This document shows positions 9,041-19,300 of a DNA stretch of 64,000 bases, one piece after another. Origin of the DNA: Fictibacillus phosphorivorans (lineage in GTDB: Bacteria; Bacillota; Bacilli; Bacillales; Fictibacillaceae). A program made the translations under genes and the position numbers. Under the pieces are notes generated by a model, which was given only the letters and a program-made list of their open reading frames with translations, did not search any database and was not told the DNA's origin. The stretch lies in assembly GCF_007673525.1 (NCBI RefSeq), contig NZ_VDZU01000001.1:2492055-2556054 (forward strand), written 5' to 3'. Position 1 is the first letter of the stretch, and each line of letters opens with the position of its first letter.

Positions 9041-9911
9041 ACTTTAATTCAGGTTTCAATTGGTTATTCTGTCTTTTTATTAACTCTAGATCGGCTTTAT
9101 CACGCAGACGTTCTTTTTTAACCCATCTCGTAAAAATCAATCCTAATACAAATGCATAGATAACTTCTTGGAATATTTTCATCGTGACTCCGCCTACGTG
9201 CTGATCTTCTTTAGGCGTCATCGTTTCAAACAATTGTGGAACGTTTCTGTACGTTTCATATAGCTGGAAATCCGCAAACATGATTAACGCACATGCTGGA
9301 GTCATTAAAACACCATTCGCAAACACGTATCCGATCTTCTTGATATCTGACAGCGTATCAAGCTCTTTAACCGGACAAAGAACCGGCCACCACATCGTAT
9401 AAGCTGTAATTAACAACAAGGCATGATAACCATAATGAATGATAGGGTTTGAAACCGCGGCATCAAACACTAAAGGAATATGATACAAAGAAAATACAGC
9501 ATTAAAGATTAGCAGCGCAAGCAACGGCTTCGTGAGGAACTGAAAAATACGTGTAAGAATTGTTTTCTTACTTAACCAATTTTTCCATTTCACTTCAGGA
9601 ATCGCAAGTATCATTAGTGGTGCGATCATTAAATAAAGAACGGCCATCTGTACCATGTGAACACTGAATAAATAATTGTGTCCTAAAACCTGAACAGGCG
9701 TTCCTTTTATAATAATCATTAACAAAAGTGAAGCGATTATAGAAGTTTGCTGCCATTTCGTCGCTAGCTTCTTACCTTGTTTATCTCGTGCGACAAACCG
9801 AAAGTAAACGAACGCAAGAATGATGGCTAAAACATATATAGAAGGCGGAAAAAGCTCGTACCAGTTATAGTCACTCAAACTAGTATGATGAACATGGTGA
9901 TTATGATGCAT
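9039..9911 (-). CDS. ctaG: CtaG, cytochrome c oxidase assembly factor
   Basis: A 290-residue polytopic membrane protein of the CtaG_Cox11-unrelated family (caa3_CtaG), needed in B. subtilis for active caa3 oxidase, probably in copper delivery. About seven hydrophobic segments are visible, and the N-terminus is a His cluster (MHHNHHVHHTS). ATG 9911 lies nine bases from AAAGGAG; an upstream in-frame ATG abuts that site. It is the last gene of the cta cluster, but a terminator stands between ctaF and ctaG, so it may have its own promoter or rely on readthrough. Confidence 0.93.
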   Translation of the reverse strand: MHHNHHVHHTSLSDYNWYELFPPSIYVLAIILAFVYFRFVARDKQGKKLATKWQQTSIIASLLLMIIIKGTPVQVLGHNYLFSVHMVQMAVLYLMIAPLMILAIPEVKWKNWLSKKTILTRIFQFLTKPLLALLIFNAVFSLYHIPLVFDAAVSNPIIHYGYHALLLITAYTMWWPVLCPVKELDTLSDIKKIGYVFANGVLMTPACALIMFADFQLYETYRNVPQLFETMTPKEDQHVGGVTMKIFQEVIYAFVLGLIFTRWVKKERLRDKADLELIKRQNNQLKPELK

Positions 9912-10013
9912 GAATGTCATCTCCTTTATAAAAGTACCCTTAAACACTATATCAATCATAGTTGGTACTTGTACGGAATAATAGTGACAATTCGTAATAT
10001 TGTAACAAATAAA

Positions 10014-10040
10014 AAGGGCTGCATACGAGATGCAGCCCTT
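10014..10040 (-). terminator. Terminator after ctaCDEF
   Basis: Perfect 11-bp stem AAGGGCTGCAT/ATGCAGCCCTT, 5-base loop, five T on the minus strand, placed just past ctaF. Confidence 0.85.
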
Positions 10041-10046
10041 CCTTGA

Positions 10047-10391
10047 TTACGATGTCCAAATAAGTCCCATTAAGGAAGCTACTGTAATAGCTGCAACCAA
10101 TATACCACTTGCCATACCCCAGATTGGGAAGTCATGTCCTTTGTGGCTTAAGTGCATCCAAACATATAGCTGGAAGAATACTTGAACAACTGCCAATGTG
10201 AGGATAAACAAAACAGCAAATGAATCACTAATCTTGTCGCTCCAGATCGCAAAAAAAGCAACGATCGTTAAAAGAATCATCATGACAAAAGAAACGTTAT
10301 GATGCTTACGCTCCTCTTTCAAGGCAAGCTTACGCTGAATCTCTTCGTGACGATGAACGGTAGTTTCAGGGTTTTGTGTGTGATTAGCCAT
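10047..10391 (-). CDS. ctaF: Cytochrome c oxidase subunit IVB
   Basis: Small (114 aa) subunit of the caa3-type oxidase in the cytoplasmic membrane, with three hydrophobic helices (about 34-50, 58-78, 90-111) and a charged N-terminal tail. The segment QLYVWMHLSHKGHDFPIWG is typical of the COX4_pro_2 family. It starts 4 bp after ctaE in the same direction, so the two are translated from one message. Confidence 0.94.
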   Translation of the reverse strand: MANHTQNPETTVHRHEEIQRKLALKEERKHHNVSFVMMILLTIVAFFAIWSDKISDSFAVLFILTLAVVQVFFQLYVWMHLSHKGHDFPIWGMASGILVAAITVASLMGLIWTS

Positions 10392-10395
10392 GAGT

Positions 10396-11016
10396 TTAGC
10401 CTACCTTTCCCATTAGATAAACAACGGTAAAAATGAATACCCATACAACATCGACAAAGTGCCAATATAGAGCAAACAAATAATACTTTGGAGCATTAGA
10501 TAATGTAATCCCTCTGTTCCAGTTTCTAGCTAACAACGTTGTGATCCATAGAATTCCAAACAATACGTGGGCTCCGTGGAAACCTACTAATGTATAGAAA
10601 GCTGAACCAAACGCAGAACTTGTAAACGTATGTCCTTCATGAACATAATGTATGAACTCATAAATCTCAAGACCTAAGAATCCAAGACCTAATAATAATG
10701 TTACGAGGAACCAGCCTTGTAATGAACGTACCTTGTTCTGCTTTAAAGAAAGTACTGCGTACACACTCGTAAGTGAGCTAGTTAGTAGCAGCATTGTAGC
10801 TAGGAATACTAATGGCAGTGAAAATAGTTCTGCCCCAGAAGGGCCGTCTAAATGCATATTTCTAAGACCAAGATATGTTCCGAAAAGTGTTGCAAACAAA
10901 ACCGTTTCTCCACCAAGGAATAACCAGAATCCTAAAAATTTATTCTTACCTTCAAGGGTAGCTTTTTCAGGATGTGCAGGGAAATTCGCATCTGTTAAAC
11001 GTTCTCCAGCATTCAT
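10396..11016 (-). CDS. ctaE: Cytochrome c oxidase subunit III
   Basis: A 206-residue subunit III with five hydrophobic segments, including the GFHGAHVLFG motif near residue 142 and the terminal HFVDVVWVFIFTVVYL helix that define the COX3 family. Its ATG overlaps the ctaD stop by one base (TAATG), with GGGGG inside the ctaD end as ribosome site, so translation is probably coupled. Confidence 0.96.
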   Translation of the reverse strand: MNAGERLTDANFPAHPEKATLEGKNKFLGFWLFLGGETVLFATLFGTYLGLRNMHLDGPSGAELFSLPLVFLATMLLLTSSLTSVYAVLSLKQNKVRSLQGWFLVTLLLGLGFLGLEIYEFIHYVHEGHTFTSSAFGSAFYTLVGFHGAHVLFGILWITTLLARNWNRGITLSNAPKYYLFALYWHFVDVVWVFIFTVVYLMGKVG

Positions 11017-12860
11017 TAAGCTCTACCCCCTTTAATGTCTGCTTCAACTTCTTCTTTATGAATATGATACCCATGATCATCAATAATAGAACGTAGGAAC
11101 ATGGTGATCAATACTAGCCCTAGTCCTGCTCCAGCTACGTACCAGTTTGAATAGATAAAACCAAAGCCTGAAATGAACATGCCTAGAGATAAAATGAAAG
11201 GAAGAATCGATCCATTTGGCATATGAATTTCTCCTACAGGTTCTGCAGGTGTCATTGCTCCGTTCCCAGCTGTTTTCTCAACATACAATGCATCAAGTCC
11301 ACGAACAAGTGGTGTTTGAGCGAAGTTGTATTCTGGTGTTGGAACCGGCATAGACCATTCTAGTGTACGTCCATCCCATGGGTCTTTAGTTGTTGCATAT
11401 TTAGATGATGCAGAGATGATGATGTTGATTAAAAGTACAACTGTTCCTGCACCCATAAGAATCGCGCCGATCGTACTTACAAAGTTTGCTCCGTCAAGTT
11501 CTTGGCCAGACATATATGTATAAACACGTCTAGGCATACCCATTAGTCCTAACCAGTGCTGAGGGAAGAACGTTAAATGGAAACCAATAAAGAACAACCA
11601 GAAGTTCCACTTTCCAAGTGTTTCATTCAATACGCGGTTAAACATTCTCGGGTACCAATAGTATAACCCTGAGAATAATCCTAAAATCAAACCACCAACG
11701 ATAACATAGTGGAAGTGAGCTACTACGAAATAACTGTCATGATACTGATAGTCAGCAGCAGGTACAGAAAGCATAACGCCCGTTACTCCACCCATTACGA
11801 AAGTTGGTACGAATCCAACTGCAAAAAGCATAGCTGTCGAGAAACGAATCTGTCCGCCCCACATCGTGAAGATCCAGTTAAAGATCTTAACACCAGTCGG
11901 AATCGCGATCGCCATCGTTGCTACAGCGAAGATTGAGTTAGCTACAGGTCCTAAACCAACAGTAAACATGTGGTGAACCCAAACCATGAATCCTAAGAAT
12001 CCGATCAGTACTGTCGCAAAAACCATTGCGCTATAACCGAACAAACGCTTATTTGAGAATGTAGAAATAACTTCAGAGATAATACCGAATGCTGGAAGAA
12101 TTAAGATATATACTTCCGGGTGACCAAAGATCCAGAAAATATGTTCCCAGATTAATATGTTACCACCCATATCTGGATTAAAGAAATTAGCATCAAATAC
12201 ACGTTCGAACATTAGTAAGAAGAATCCTACTGTAAGTGCAGGGAATGCGAAAAGAATAAGTCCAGATGTAACAAATGAAGCCCATGTGAACAATGGCATA
12301 CGCATGAATGTCATACCAGGTGCACGCATATTGATAATCGTTACAAGGAAGTTAATACCACCTGCAAGAGTACCTGCTCCGGCAATCTGAAGACCGAGTA
12401 CATAGAAATCAACACCCGTATCCTCTGCAACTGTTGATAAAGGTGCATAAGCTGTCCATCCAGCTTCAGGAGCACCACCTAAGAACCAACTTAAGTTCAA
12501 AAGTACTCCCCCGAAGAAGAATAACCAGAATCCGACTGCGTTTACATAAGGAAACGCTACGTCACGAGCGCCTAACTGTAAAGGAACGATCGCATTCATG
12601 AAACCAAAGATGATCGGCATGGCTGCCAAGAAGATCATCGTTGTTCCATGCATTGTTAACAATTGATTATAAAGTTCACCAGTGAAAATCTTGCTGTCTG
12701 GTTCCATAAGTTGAATACGCATTAAAACTGCTTCAAGTCCTCCGATTAAGAAGAAGAAGCCACCAGCCAAAAGATACAGAATACCGATCTTTTTATGGTC
12801 AACGGTAGTGAGCCAATCCATTAACCCACTTCTCTTTTTGTGACTTTCGTGAGTTGCCAC
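11016..12860 (-). CDS. ctaD: Cytochrome c oxidase subunit I (caa3 type)
   Basis: Catalytic heme-copper oxidase subunit of 614 residues: reduces O2 to water with proton pumping. The family signatures are present: TMHGTTMIF with a heme-a ligand His, the WEHIFWIFGHPEVYILILPAFG block with the Cu-B His and the cross-linked HPEVY Tyr, WVHHMF with two Cu-B ligands, and HFHYVIVGG with the two heme ligands. About 14 membrane segments; the C-terminal extension is typical of Bacillus CtaD. Start is GTG at 12860 after AAGGAGG. Part of the ctaCDEF operon. Confidence 0.98.
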   Translation of the reverse strand: MATHESHKKRSGLMDWLTTVDHKKIGILYLLAGGFFFLIGGLEAVLMRIQLMEPDSKIFTGELYNQLLTMHGTTMIFLAAMPIIFGFMNAIVPLQLGARDVAFPYVNAVGFWLFFFGGVLLNLSWFLGGAPEAGWTAYAPLSTVAEDTGVDFYVLGLQIAGAGTLAGGINFLVTIINMRAPGMTFMRMPLFTWASFVTSGLILFAFPALTVGFFLLMFERVFDANFFNPDMGGNILIWEHIFWIFGHPEVYILILPAFGIISEVISTFSNKRLFGYSAMVFATVLIGFLGFMVWVHHMFTVGLGPVANSIFAVATMAIAIPTGVKIFNWIFTMWGGQIRFSTAMLFAVGFVPTFVMGGVTGVMLSVPAADYQYHDSYFVVAHFHYVIVGGLILGLFSGLYYWYPRMFNRVLNETLGKWNFWLFFIGFHLTFFPQHWLGLMGMPRRVYTYMSGQELDGANFVSTIGAILMGAGTVVLLINIIISASSKYATTKDPWDGRTLEWSMPVPTPEYNFAQTPLVRGLDALYVEKTAGNGAMTPAEPVGEIHMPNGSILPFILSLGMFISGFGFIYSNWYVAGAGLGLVLITMFLRSIIDDHGYHIHKEEVEADIKGGRA

Positions 12861-12891
12861 GGTGTAACCTCCTTTTTTGCAATGCTTAAGA

Positions 12892-13914
12892 CTATTTCAA
12901 TTTAAGACCTAACAAGTAATCTGAAACAGCATCAATTTCCTCATCAGAAAGATTTACTTTAGGCATGTTGTTGCCTGGTTTAACTTCTTGAGGGTCCTTG
13001 ATCCACTTTTTCAGATTTTCTTTATCATGTTCTAAGATACCTGCTACACGGTCTTTATCCCCAAAACCAGTTAAGCTAGGCCCTGTGTTTCCGCCGTTTT
13101 GTCCAACAGCGTGACAAGATAAACAGTTCTTTTCAAAGACTTGTTGTCCATCAGCATTAGCAGAAGATTTGTCGTCAGCCGCTTTATAGCCCGCAACCCA
13201 GTTCTTGTAGTCTTCTTTAGAAACAACTCTTACTTTAAAGTCCATTAAAGCATGGGATGCACCACAAAGTTCAGCACATTTCCCTTTGTACACTACGTCT
13301 GTCTTACTTCCCGTATCAAACCACATGTAGTTCTTGTTTTTATCACCAGGGTTTGTATCGGTCTTACCTGCTAGTGAAGGAATCCAGAAAGAGTGAATAA
13401 CATCAGCAGATGATAATTCAACATGCACTTTCGTATCTGCCGGAAGAACCAGTTCTTGAGAAGTGATTAATTCTTCTTTCGGATATTCAAACTCCCACCA
13501 ATATTGGTGTCCAGTAACCTTAATGCTTAACTCGTTCTTTGAAGCAGGTTTCGCATCTGCAGAGAATTCAAACGTTCTCATTACAGTTGGTACAGCTAAG
13601 ATGATAAGCAAAAGAATCGGAATAACTGTCCATAATAGTTCAAGCATGTGGTTACCTTCCACTTGCTTAGGTGTAGAATTGTCACCTTTTTTCTTTCTAA
13701 ACTTTAATAATACGAATGCATAAAGAACGAAAACTACCACCAGAACCAGAATCATAATACTAATAGAGATCAGCATCAGCTGGAACTGTTTGTCAGCAAC
13801 TTCACCTTGCGGAATTAAAGTTGATAGAGTCGGATCTCCGCACCCCATCAAAAGAAGAGCCAACATGGCAAATAAGGAAAGAAAACGCCCTTTTTGTAGC
13901 CATTTTTTCATCAC
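12892..13914 (-). CDS. ctaC: Cytochrome c oxidase subunit II with fused cytochrome c domain
   Basis: Lipoprotein (340 aa) that receives electrons from cytochrome c. Features in order: signal peptide with lipobox LLLMGC (Cys at about 25), two membrane helices (about 45-70 and 90-112), a cupredoxin domain with the Cu-A site GKCAELCGASHALM, and a C-terminal class I cytochrome c domain with heme site CLSCH and a methionine in NNMPKV as likely sixth ligand. The fusion marks a caa3 oxidase. Start GTG 13914 or the next codon ATG 13911. First gene of ctaCDEF. Confidence 0.97.
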   Translation of the reverse strand: MMKKWLQKGRFLSLFAMLALLLMGCGDPTLSTLIPQGEVADKQFQLMLISISIMILVLVVVFVLYAFVLLKFRKKKGDNSTPKQVEGNHMLELLWTVIPILLLIILAVPTVMRTFEFSADAKPASKNELSIKVTGHQYWWEFEYPKEELITSQELVLPADTKVHVELSSADVIHSFWIPSLAGKTDTNPGDKNKNYMWFDTGSKTDVVYKGKCAELCGASHALMDFKVRVVSKEDYKNWVAGYKAADDKSSANADGQQVFEKNCLSCHAVGQNGGNTGPSLTGFGDKDRVAGILEHDKENLKKWIKDPQEVKPGNNMPKVNLSDEEIDAVSDYLLGLKLK

Positions 13915-13971
13915 TACATATACCCCACTTTCTCGTTGTAGTCTGTTTTGACTGAATGTTCTATCTATTCA

Positions 13972-13996
13972 ATTCAAATAAATAGGTTATTTGAAT
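13972..13996. promoter_or_regulatory. Perfect inverted repeat in the ctaC upstream region, possible operator
   Basis: ATTCAAATAA - ATAGG - TTATTTGAAT: two perfect 10-bp arms around five bases, no T run. On the minus strand it overlaps the -10 of a candidate sigma-A promoter, TTGCTA (14002-14007), 17 bp, TATTTA (13979-13984). The position about 60 bp before ctaC suggests a repressor or activator site; the regulator is unknown. Confidence 0.6.
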
Positions 13997-14051
13997 GGAA
14001 ATAGCAAAATTAAATCTTACGCATTAAAACCTTTGTTAATAAAACTAGGAG

Positions 14052-14069
14052 TTCACTCTTATGAGTGAA
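14052..14069. repeat. Short inverted repeat between ctaB and ctaC
   Basis: TTCACTC-TTAT-GAGTGAA, a perfect 7-bp dyad with a 4-base loop. No T run follows on either strand, so it is a binding site or RNA hairpin rather than a normal terminator. Confidence 0.6.
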
Positions 14070-14132
14070 TACAAACGATAAGCCTTCATCTATACTTTTT
14101 TATGAAAGCCCTTTTATGTAAAGGCGATTATA

Positions 14133-14156
14133 GGAACAGCACAATCGCGCTGTTCC
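14133..14156 (-). terminator. Hairpin after ctaB (no T run; possible attenuator)
   Basis: GGAACAGCAC/GCGCTGTTCC, ten base pairs with one G-T pair and a 4-base loop, starting ten bases after the ctaB stop. The minus-strand downstream sequence lacks a T run, so it may stabilise the ctaB 3' end or attenuate rather than terminate. Confidence 0.5.
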
Positions 14157-14166
14157 AGTATAAAAT

Positions 14167-15102
14167 CTATATGTTCACTAAGATCATAGCAACAAACATA
14201 ATGGTCATATAATTCAACGAATATACGAACATCATACGAGCCCACTTCATGTCATCCTTAGTCTTTAGCCCTGATAATGCTAGGATCAGCCAACCTGTTC
14301 CCAACACAGCAGCAAGGATCAAGTAGACGATACCAAATTCGAACAGGTAAAGAGACACAGGAAGTAATGCGGCTACGTACCAGATCATCTGACGTTTCGT
14401 TAATGCGAAACCGGATACAACAGGAAGCATTGGAATACCAGCTTTTCTATAATCTTCACATCGTTTCATCGCAAGCGCTAAAAAGTGTGGAGGTTGCCAT
14501 AAAAACATGATTAAGAATAAGATCCAAGCAACCCAATGAAGGTTTGCATCAACTGCTGCCCAACCGATTAAAGGTGGCACAGCCCCAGATATGCCTCCGA
14601 CTACCGTATTAATAGAATGAGTTCGTTTAAGCCACATCGTGTAAACGACAACATATACAAACAGTCCGATCAATCCCATTACTGCTGCTGTTAAGGTTGT
14701 CATGGCAAGCATAACTGTTCCGATTGCGGATAGAATAATACCTACCCAAAGGACTTGATTCGCGCTGATCCTGCCCGTAACTGTCGGCCGTTCAATCGTA
14801 CGTTCCATGAGCTGGTCTATATCTCTATCAATATAGTTATTCAAGCAGCAGCCACCTGCAATAACTAATGCAGCACCTAAAATACAAAGAACTAAATCGC
14901 CAATCTTGTCAGAAAATAAAAGATTGTTATATTTTAAAGCTAGAAAGAATCCAGCAAATGTCGTAATCAAGTTACTCATAACAATCCCGAGCTTCGCGAT
15001 GGTCAAAAAATCTTTCCAGGTGCCTGTAGGATTCGCTTCAGATAGAGGTCCAGGTTCCATTACTTTGTTAGCGACTTCATATGCAGTTGGAGTTTTGCTC
15101 AA
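14167..15102 (-). CDS. ctaB: Protoheme IX farnesyltransferase (heme O synthase)
   Basis: UbiA-family integral membrane enzyme (311 aa) that attaches a farnesyl group to heme B, giving heme O for CtaA and the oxidases. The prenyl-diphosphate site [15 protein letters not shown] (about residues 98-112) and the second Asp-rich region are visible, with about nine hydrophobic segments. I place the start at TTG 15102, eight bases after AAAGGAGG; a GTG at 15111 overlaps that site. It lies upstream of ctaC in the same direction across 252 bp with three dyads. Confidence 0.95.
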   Translation of the reverse strand: MSKTPTAYEVANKVMEPGPLSEANPTGTWKDFLTIAKLGIVMSNLITTFAGFFLALKYNNLLFSDKIGDLVLCILGAALVIAGGCCLNNYIDRDIDQLMERTIERPTVTGRISANQVLWVGIILSAIGTVMLAMTTLTAAVMGLIGLFVYVVVYTMWLKRTHSINTVVGGISGAVPPLIGWAAVDANLHWVAWILFLIMFLWQPPHFLALAMKRCEDYRKAGIPMLPVVSGFALTKRQMIWYVAALLPVSLYLFEFGIVYLILAAVLGTGWLILALSGLKTKDDMKWARMMFVYSLNYMTIMFVAMILVNI

Positions 15103-15450
15103 CAGATACACCTCCTTTTAGAGTAAAATGTTCCAATTCTTGCTTTTGCTGTTATTTAAGCCCTCATTCATTCTATATGGGCTTGACTCTAAAATCAACG
15201 GTAAAAAAATGTCTTCATCTGTTCACAATATGTAAAGTAGAACGTTTTACCTATATGATAGGATAGTGGTATATAAAGATTATATAAAGAAAATGTCCTC
15301 TAACATTATAAAACAAATCAAGTGCTTTGTATACTTCGACTAATATAGACACTATCTTATCTTATTTGTACGATGGAAGTGTCTGGAATACTTGTTGAAA
15401 TTATTACAAATTTGTGAACGGTTATTGGACAAAAAAAGCAGGTGAATGAA
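15103..15450. other. Divergent ctaB-ctaA control region, 348 bp
   Basis: No open frame worth calling. It holds the ctaB promoter candidate above and, on the ctaA side, TTTGTGAAC at 15411-15419 preceded by ATTACAAA, a ResD-like motif and a short dyad (ACAAATTTGT). Because both flanks carry such a motif, joint control by the ResDE oxygen-limitation system is a reasonable inference. No clear sigma-A promoter for ctaA was settled. Confidence 0.4.
15170..15198 (-). promoter_or_regulatory. Putative sigma-A promoter of ctaB
   Basis: On the minus strand TTGATT (15193-15198), 17 bp, TAGAAT (15170-15175), about 67 bp before the ctaB start. A further upstream ATTGTGAAC (15222-15230) resembles the ResD pattern TTTGTGAAT known to control cta genes in B. 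subtilis; weak evidence. Confidence 0.55.
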
Positions 15451-16338
15451 TTGAAAAGATTTTATCAGATTTATTCTATTATTACTTCGTTAGGTATGTT
15501 GCTCGTGTTGCTGATGGGAGCTGTTGTAACAAAAACAGGCTCAGGTGATGGATGCGGTAACTCGTGGCCGCTCTGTTATGGAGAAATCTTGCCTACAGCA
15601 CCTAAACTCGAAACGATTATTGAAGTGAGTCACCGTTTTGTATCAGCATGGCTCGGCCTTCTCGTTATCATACTCGCGATTTGGGCTTGGAGACGAGATC
15701 CACATAGAAAAGAGATAAAGATTTTGGCTGGATCAGCTGTATTCTTTATTATCCTTCAAGGCCTTCTTGGAGCCGCTGCCGTTATTTGGAGTCAATCTTC
15801 GGCTGTTCTTGCCTCCCATTTTGGCTTTTCGCTCGTTTCGTTCGCAAGTGTTCTTTTGATTGCGATTCTTTCTTTTGAAGATCCTAACCGTCCTTTTATC
15901 GCGAAAGTGTCGCCAGCATTTAAAAAGAACATCTATTGGTTATTCGCTTATCTGTATGCTGTTGTATACACAGGTGCACTCGTAAGACATACTGGCTCAA
16001 GCATGGGATGTGGTCCTGAGTTCCCTCTTTGCAATGGAACCATTTTCGCAACAATCGGATCTCAAGCAAGCATTCATCTATTGCATCGAATCGCTGCTAT
16101 CGTCCTGTTTGTTTGGATCGTATACGCTTGGTATCACGCTCGAAAATACTATAGCGATCAAAAAGTAGTAACAAAAGGATTTCAGTTTGCTCTACTATTT
16201 GTCATTCTTCAGGGTGTATCAGGTGCACTGATCGTTTATTCCAACTTAAACTTATTCGTGGCCCTTGGTCATGGATTGATCATTTCCTTCTTGTTCGGAA
16301 CGCTGAGTTACTTAGCGTTAATCGTATATCGAAAGTAA
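15451..16338 (+). CDS. ctaA: Heme A synthase
   Basis: Integral membrane monooxygenase (295 aa) converting heme O to heme A. Eight hydrophobic segments in two related halves; each half carries conserved His and a Cys pair: GCGNSWPLCYG (about 36-46) with VSHRF, and GCGPEFPLCNG with HLLHRIAA. These loop Cys pairs and His ligands are diagnostic of Bacillus-type CtaA. Start TTG 15451 has AGGTGA five bases upstream; a GTG at 15442 overlaps that site. Divergent from ctaB, as in B. subtilis. Confidence 0.96.
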   Translation: MKRFYQIYSIITSLGMLLVLLMGAVVTKTGSGDGCGNSWPLCYGEILPTAPKLETIIEVSHRFVSAWLGLLVIILAIWAWRRDPHRKEIKILAGSAVFFIILQGLLGAAAVIWSQSSAVLASHFGFSLVSFASVLLIAILSFEDPNRPFIAKVSPAFKKNIYWLFAYLYAVVYTGALVRHTGSSMGCGPEFPLCNGTIFATIGSQASIHLLHRIAAIVLFVWIVYAWYHARKYYSDQKVVTKGFQFALLFVILQGVSGALIVYSNLNLFVALGHGLIISFLFGTLSYLALIVYRK

Positions 16339-16342
16339 ATCA

Positions 16343-16378
16343 AAAAAACCAAGGTGCAGTTTTGCACCTTGGTTTTTT
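16343..16378. terminator. Bidirectional terminator between ctaA and pycA
   Basis: Perfect 12-bp stem AACCAAGGTGCA/TGCACCTTGGTT, loop GTTT, with A run before and T run after, so it works for both convergent genes. Confidence 0.93.
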
Positions 16379-16382
16379 ATTT

Positions 16383-19300
16383 TTACTTAATCAATTCTAT
16401 TAAAAGATCGCCAGCAGCGATTCCTTCCCCATTTTGAACAGAGATCTCTTTAACGGTTCCATCAAAAGGAGCTTGAACGGTAGTTTCCATCTTCATGGCC
16501 TCAGTAATCATCAGATGATCACCTTTTTTAACCTTTTCTCCTTTTTCAACTAAAACCTTGATCACCGTCCCTGGCATACTCGCACCAATTTGAGCAGGAT
16601 TCGAAGGGTCTACTTTTTGTTTTGCTGATACGGTTACTTTTGCACTTTCATCGATTACTACGATTTCACGCGATTGACCATTTAGTTCAAAGTAAAGAAC
16701 TCGTGACCCATCATTCTGTGCTTCACCGATTGAAACGAGCTTCACGATTAAAGTCTTACCTTGTTCGATCTCGACTTCAATCTCTTCACCAAGTTTCATT
16801 CCATAGAAGAACGTTGGGGTATCAAGAACAGAAATATCACCAAATTGTGAATACATCTTCTCCCGATCCAAGAATACTTTTGGATATAACGCATACGCCA
16901 AAACATCAAAACTTGTAACTTGGCGATTAATCTTATGGAATAACGTTTCTTTGATGTCATTAAAGTCAGCCGCTTCTAAAAGCTCTCCAGGCCTAACTGA
17001 CAGAGGTTCTCTACCTTTTAATACGATGCGCTGCAGTTCCCTAGGAAAACCTTCATACGGCTGCCCTAGGTACCCTTGAAAGAATTCTACAACAGAGTCC
17101 GGGAAATCCAAGGATTCTCCTCGATCATATACATCATCTTCTGTTAAATTGTTCTGAACCATATAGAGAGCCATATCACCTACAACTTTTGATGATGGAG
17201 TAACTTTAACCACATCGCCAAACATATCATTCACCCTACGATACATCTGTTTCACTTCATCCCAGCGGTCTCCAAGACCTACTGCTTTGGCTTGCTGCTG
17301 AAGATTACTAAACTGCCCGCCTGGCATCTCATGCTCATATACTTCCGGGTCTGGTGCAGCCGAATTACTTTCAAAACCTGAGTAGTATTTTCTGATATCT
17401 TCCCAATAAGAAGATAAGTCTTTAACATGATCAATGTTCAAATCTGGTTGTCTTTCATTCCCTGCTAATGCGTAATATAGTGAATTTGCACTCGGCTGAG
17501 ATGTCTGGCCGGCCATTGAACTTACAGCAACATCTACGATATCAACACCTGCTTCAGCAGCTTTAGCGTAAGTATAGATACCGTTTCCGCTCGTATCATG
17601 CGTATGAAGATGGATCGGAATATCAACCGCTTCTTTTAGCGCTGATACAAGGTCATAGGCAGCTTGAGGTTTTAAAAGCCCAGCCATATCTTTAATAGCT
17701 AGAATATGTGCCCCTTCTGCTTCAAGCTCTTTTGCTAGATTCACATAATATTTCAAATCATACTTCGTGCGGTTCGGATCTAAAATATCTCCTGTATAGC
17801 AGATTGCAGCTTCCGCGATCTTTCCTGTCTCTCGAACAGCCCTGATCGCAACTTTCATGCCTTCTACCCAGTTTAAGCTATCAAAGATTCGGAACACATC
17901 GATTCCTGCCATTGCTGACTTTTTAACAAACTCCTCAACAACATTATCTGGATAGTTTTTGTATCCTACCGCATTCGATGCTCTAAGTAACATTTGGAAC
18001 AATACATTTGGAGCCTTTTCTCTCAGCTTAATTAAGCGATCCCATGGATCTTCATTTAAGAAACGATAAGAAACATCAAATGTTGCTCCACCCCACATCT
18101 CGAGGGAGAACATCTCTGGCCATAATCTTGCAGTCGGCTCAGCAATATGAAGAAGGTCATTCGTACGAACACGAGTAGCCAACAAGGATTGGTGACCGTC
18201 ACGGAACGTAGTATCCGTAAGTAATAGTTTCTTTTGATCCTTTATCCAGCGAGCCACTGCCTCTGGCCCTTCAGCGTCTAACAATTGCTTCGTTCCATTA
18301 GGAATCGATTCTGTTTGCTTTATTTTTGGAATACGAGGTTTAGCAAAATTAGGTTTCTCCTGCTTGGCAAGTCCCGGAAATCCATTGATGGTAGTCGCAC
18401 CAATATAAGAAAGCATCTTCGTTCCTCTATCTTTACGCTTTGGAAAAACAAAGAGCTCACTGCTTGTATCAATGAATGAAGTATCATAATCACCTGACAA
18501 AAACTTTTGGTGTGTGACTACATTCTCAAGGAAAGCTATGTTTGTTTTGATACCACGGATACGAAACTCTTTTAAGTTTCTTAACATTTTAGACGCGGCT
18601 TGCTCATACGATAATGCCCACGTAGACACTTTCACGAGTAAAGAATCATAATAAGGCGTGATAATGGCGCCTTGGAATCCATTTCCAGCATCTAATCGAA
18701 CACCAAATCCTCCACCAGAACGATAAGCCATGATCTTACCCGTATCAGGCATGAATTGATTAGAAGGATCTTCTGTTGTTACACGTGATTGGATCGCGTA
18801 ACCATGGCAATAAATATCTTCTTGCTTTGGAATACCAATTTCTTTTCCGTGTAAGGGATATCCTTCAGCGATTAAAATTTGCGATTGAACGATATCGATC
18901 CCAGTGACCATCTCCGTAATCGTGTGTTCAACCTGAACGCGCGGATTTACTTCTATGAAATAAAATTTGCCGTCTGGCGTTACTAGATACTCAACGGTAC
19001 CTGCATTGATATACCCTACATGCTCCATCAAAGATACAGCAGATTCGCAAATATCATGACGAAGCTCATCAGATAGCGAAACACTTGGTGCTACTTCAAC
19101 GACCTTCTGATGTCTTCTTTGTACAGAACAGTCACGCTCATATAGATGCACTAAATTGCCTTCTTGATCTCCAAGGATCTGTACTTCAATATGTTTTGGG
19201 TTCTCTACGAATTTTTCAACATATACTTCATCTTTGCCGAACGCGGCTTTTGCTTCTGATTTGGCACGATCGTAACTTTCTGCCAAAGAGTTTTCACTTC

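Noticed and set aside
14133..14156. Hairpin after ctaB as an ordinary terminator
   Set aside because: Good stem but no T run on the minus strand, so listed only as a possible attenuator.
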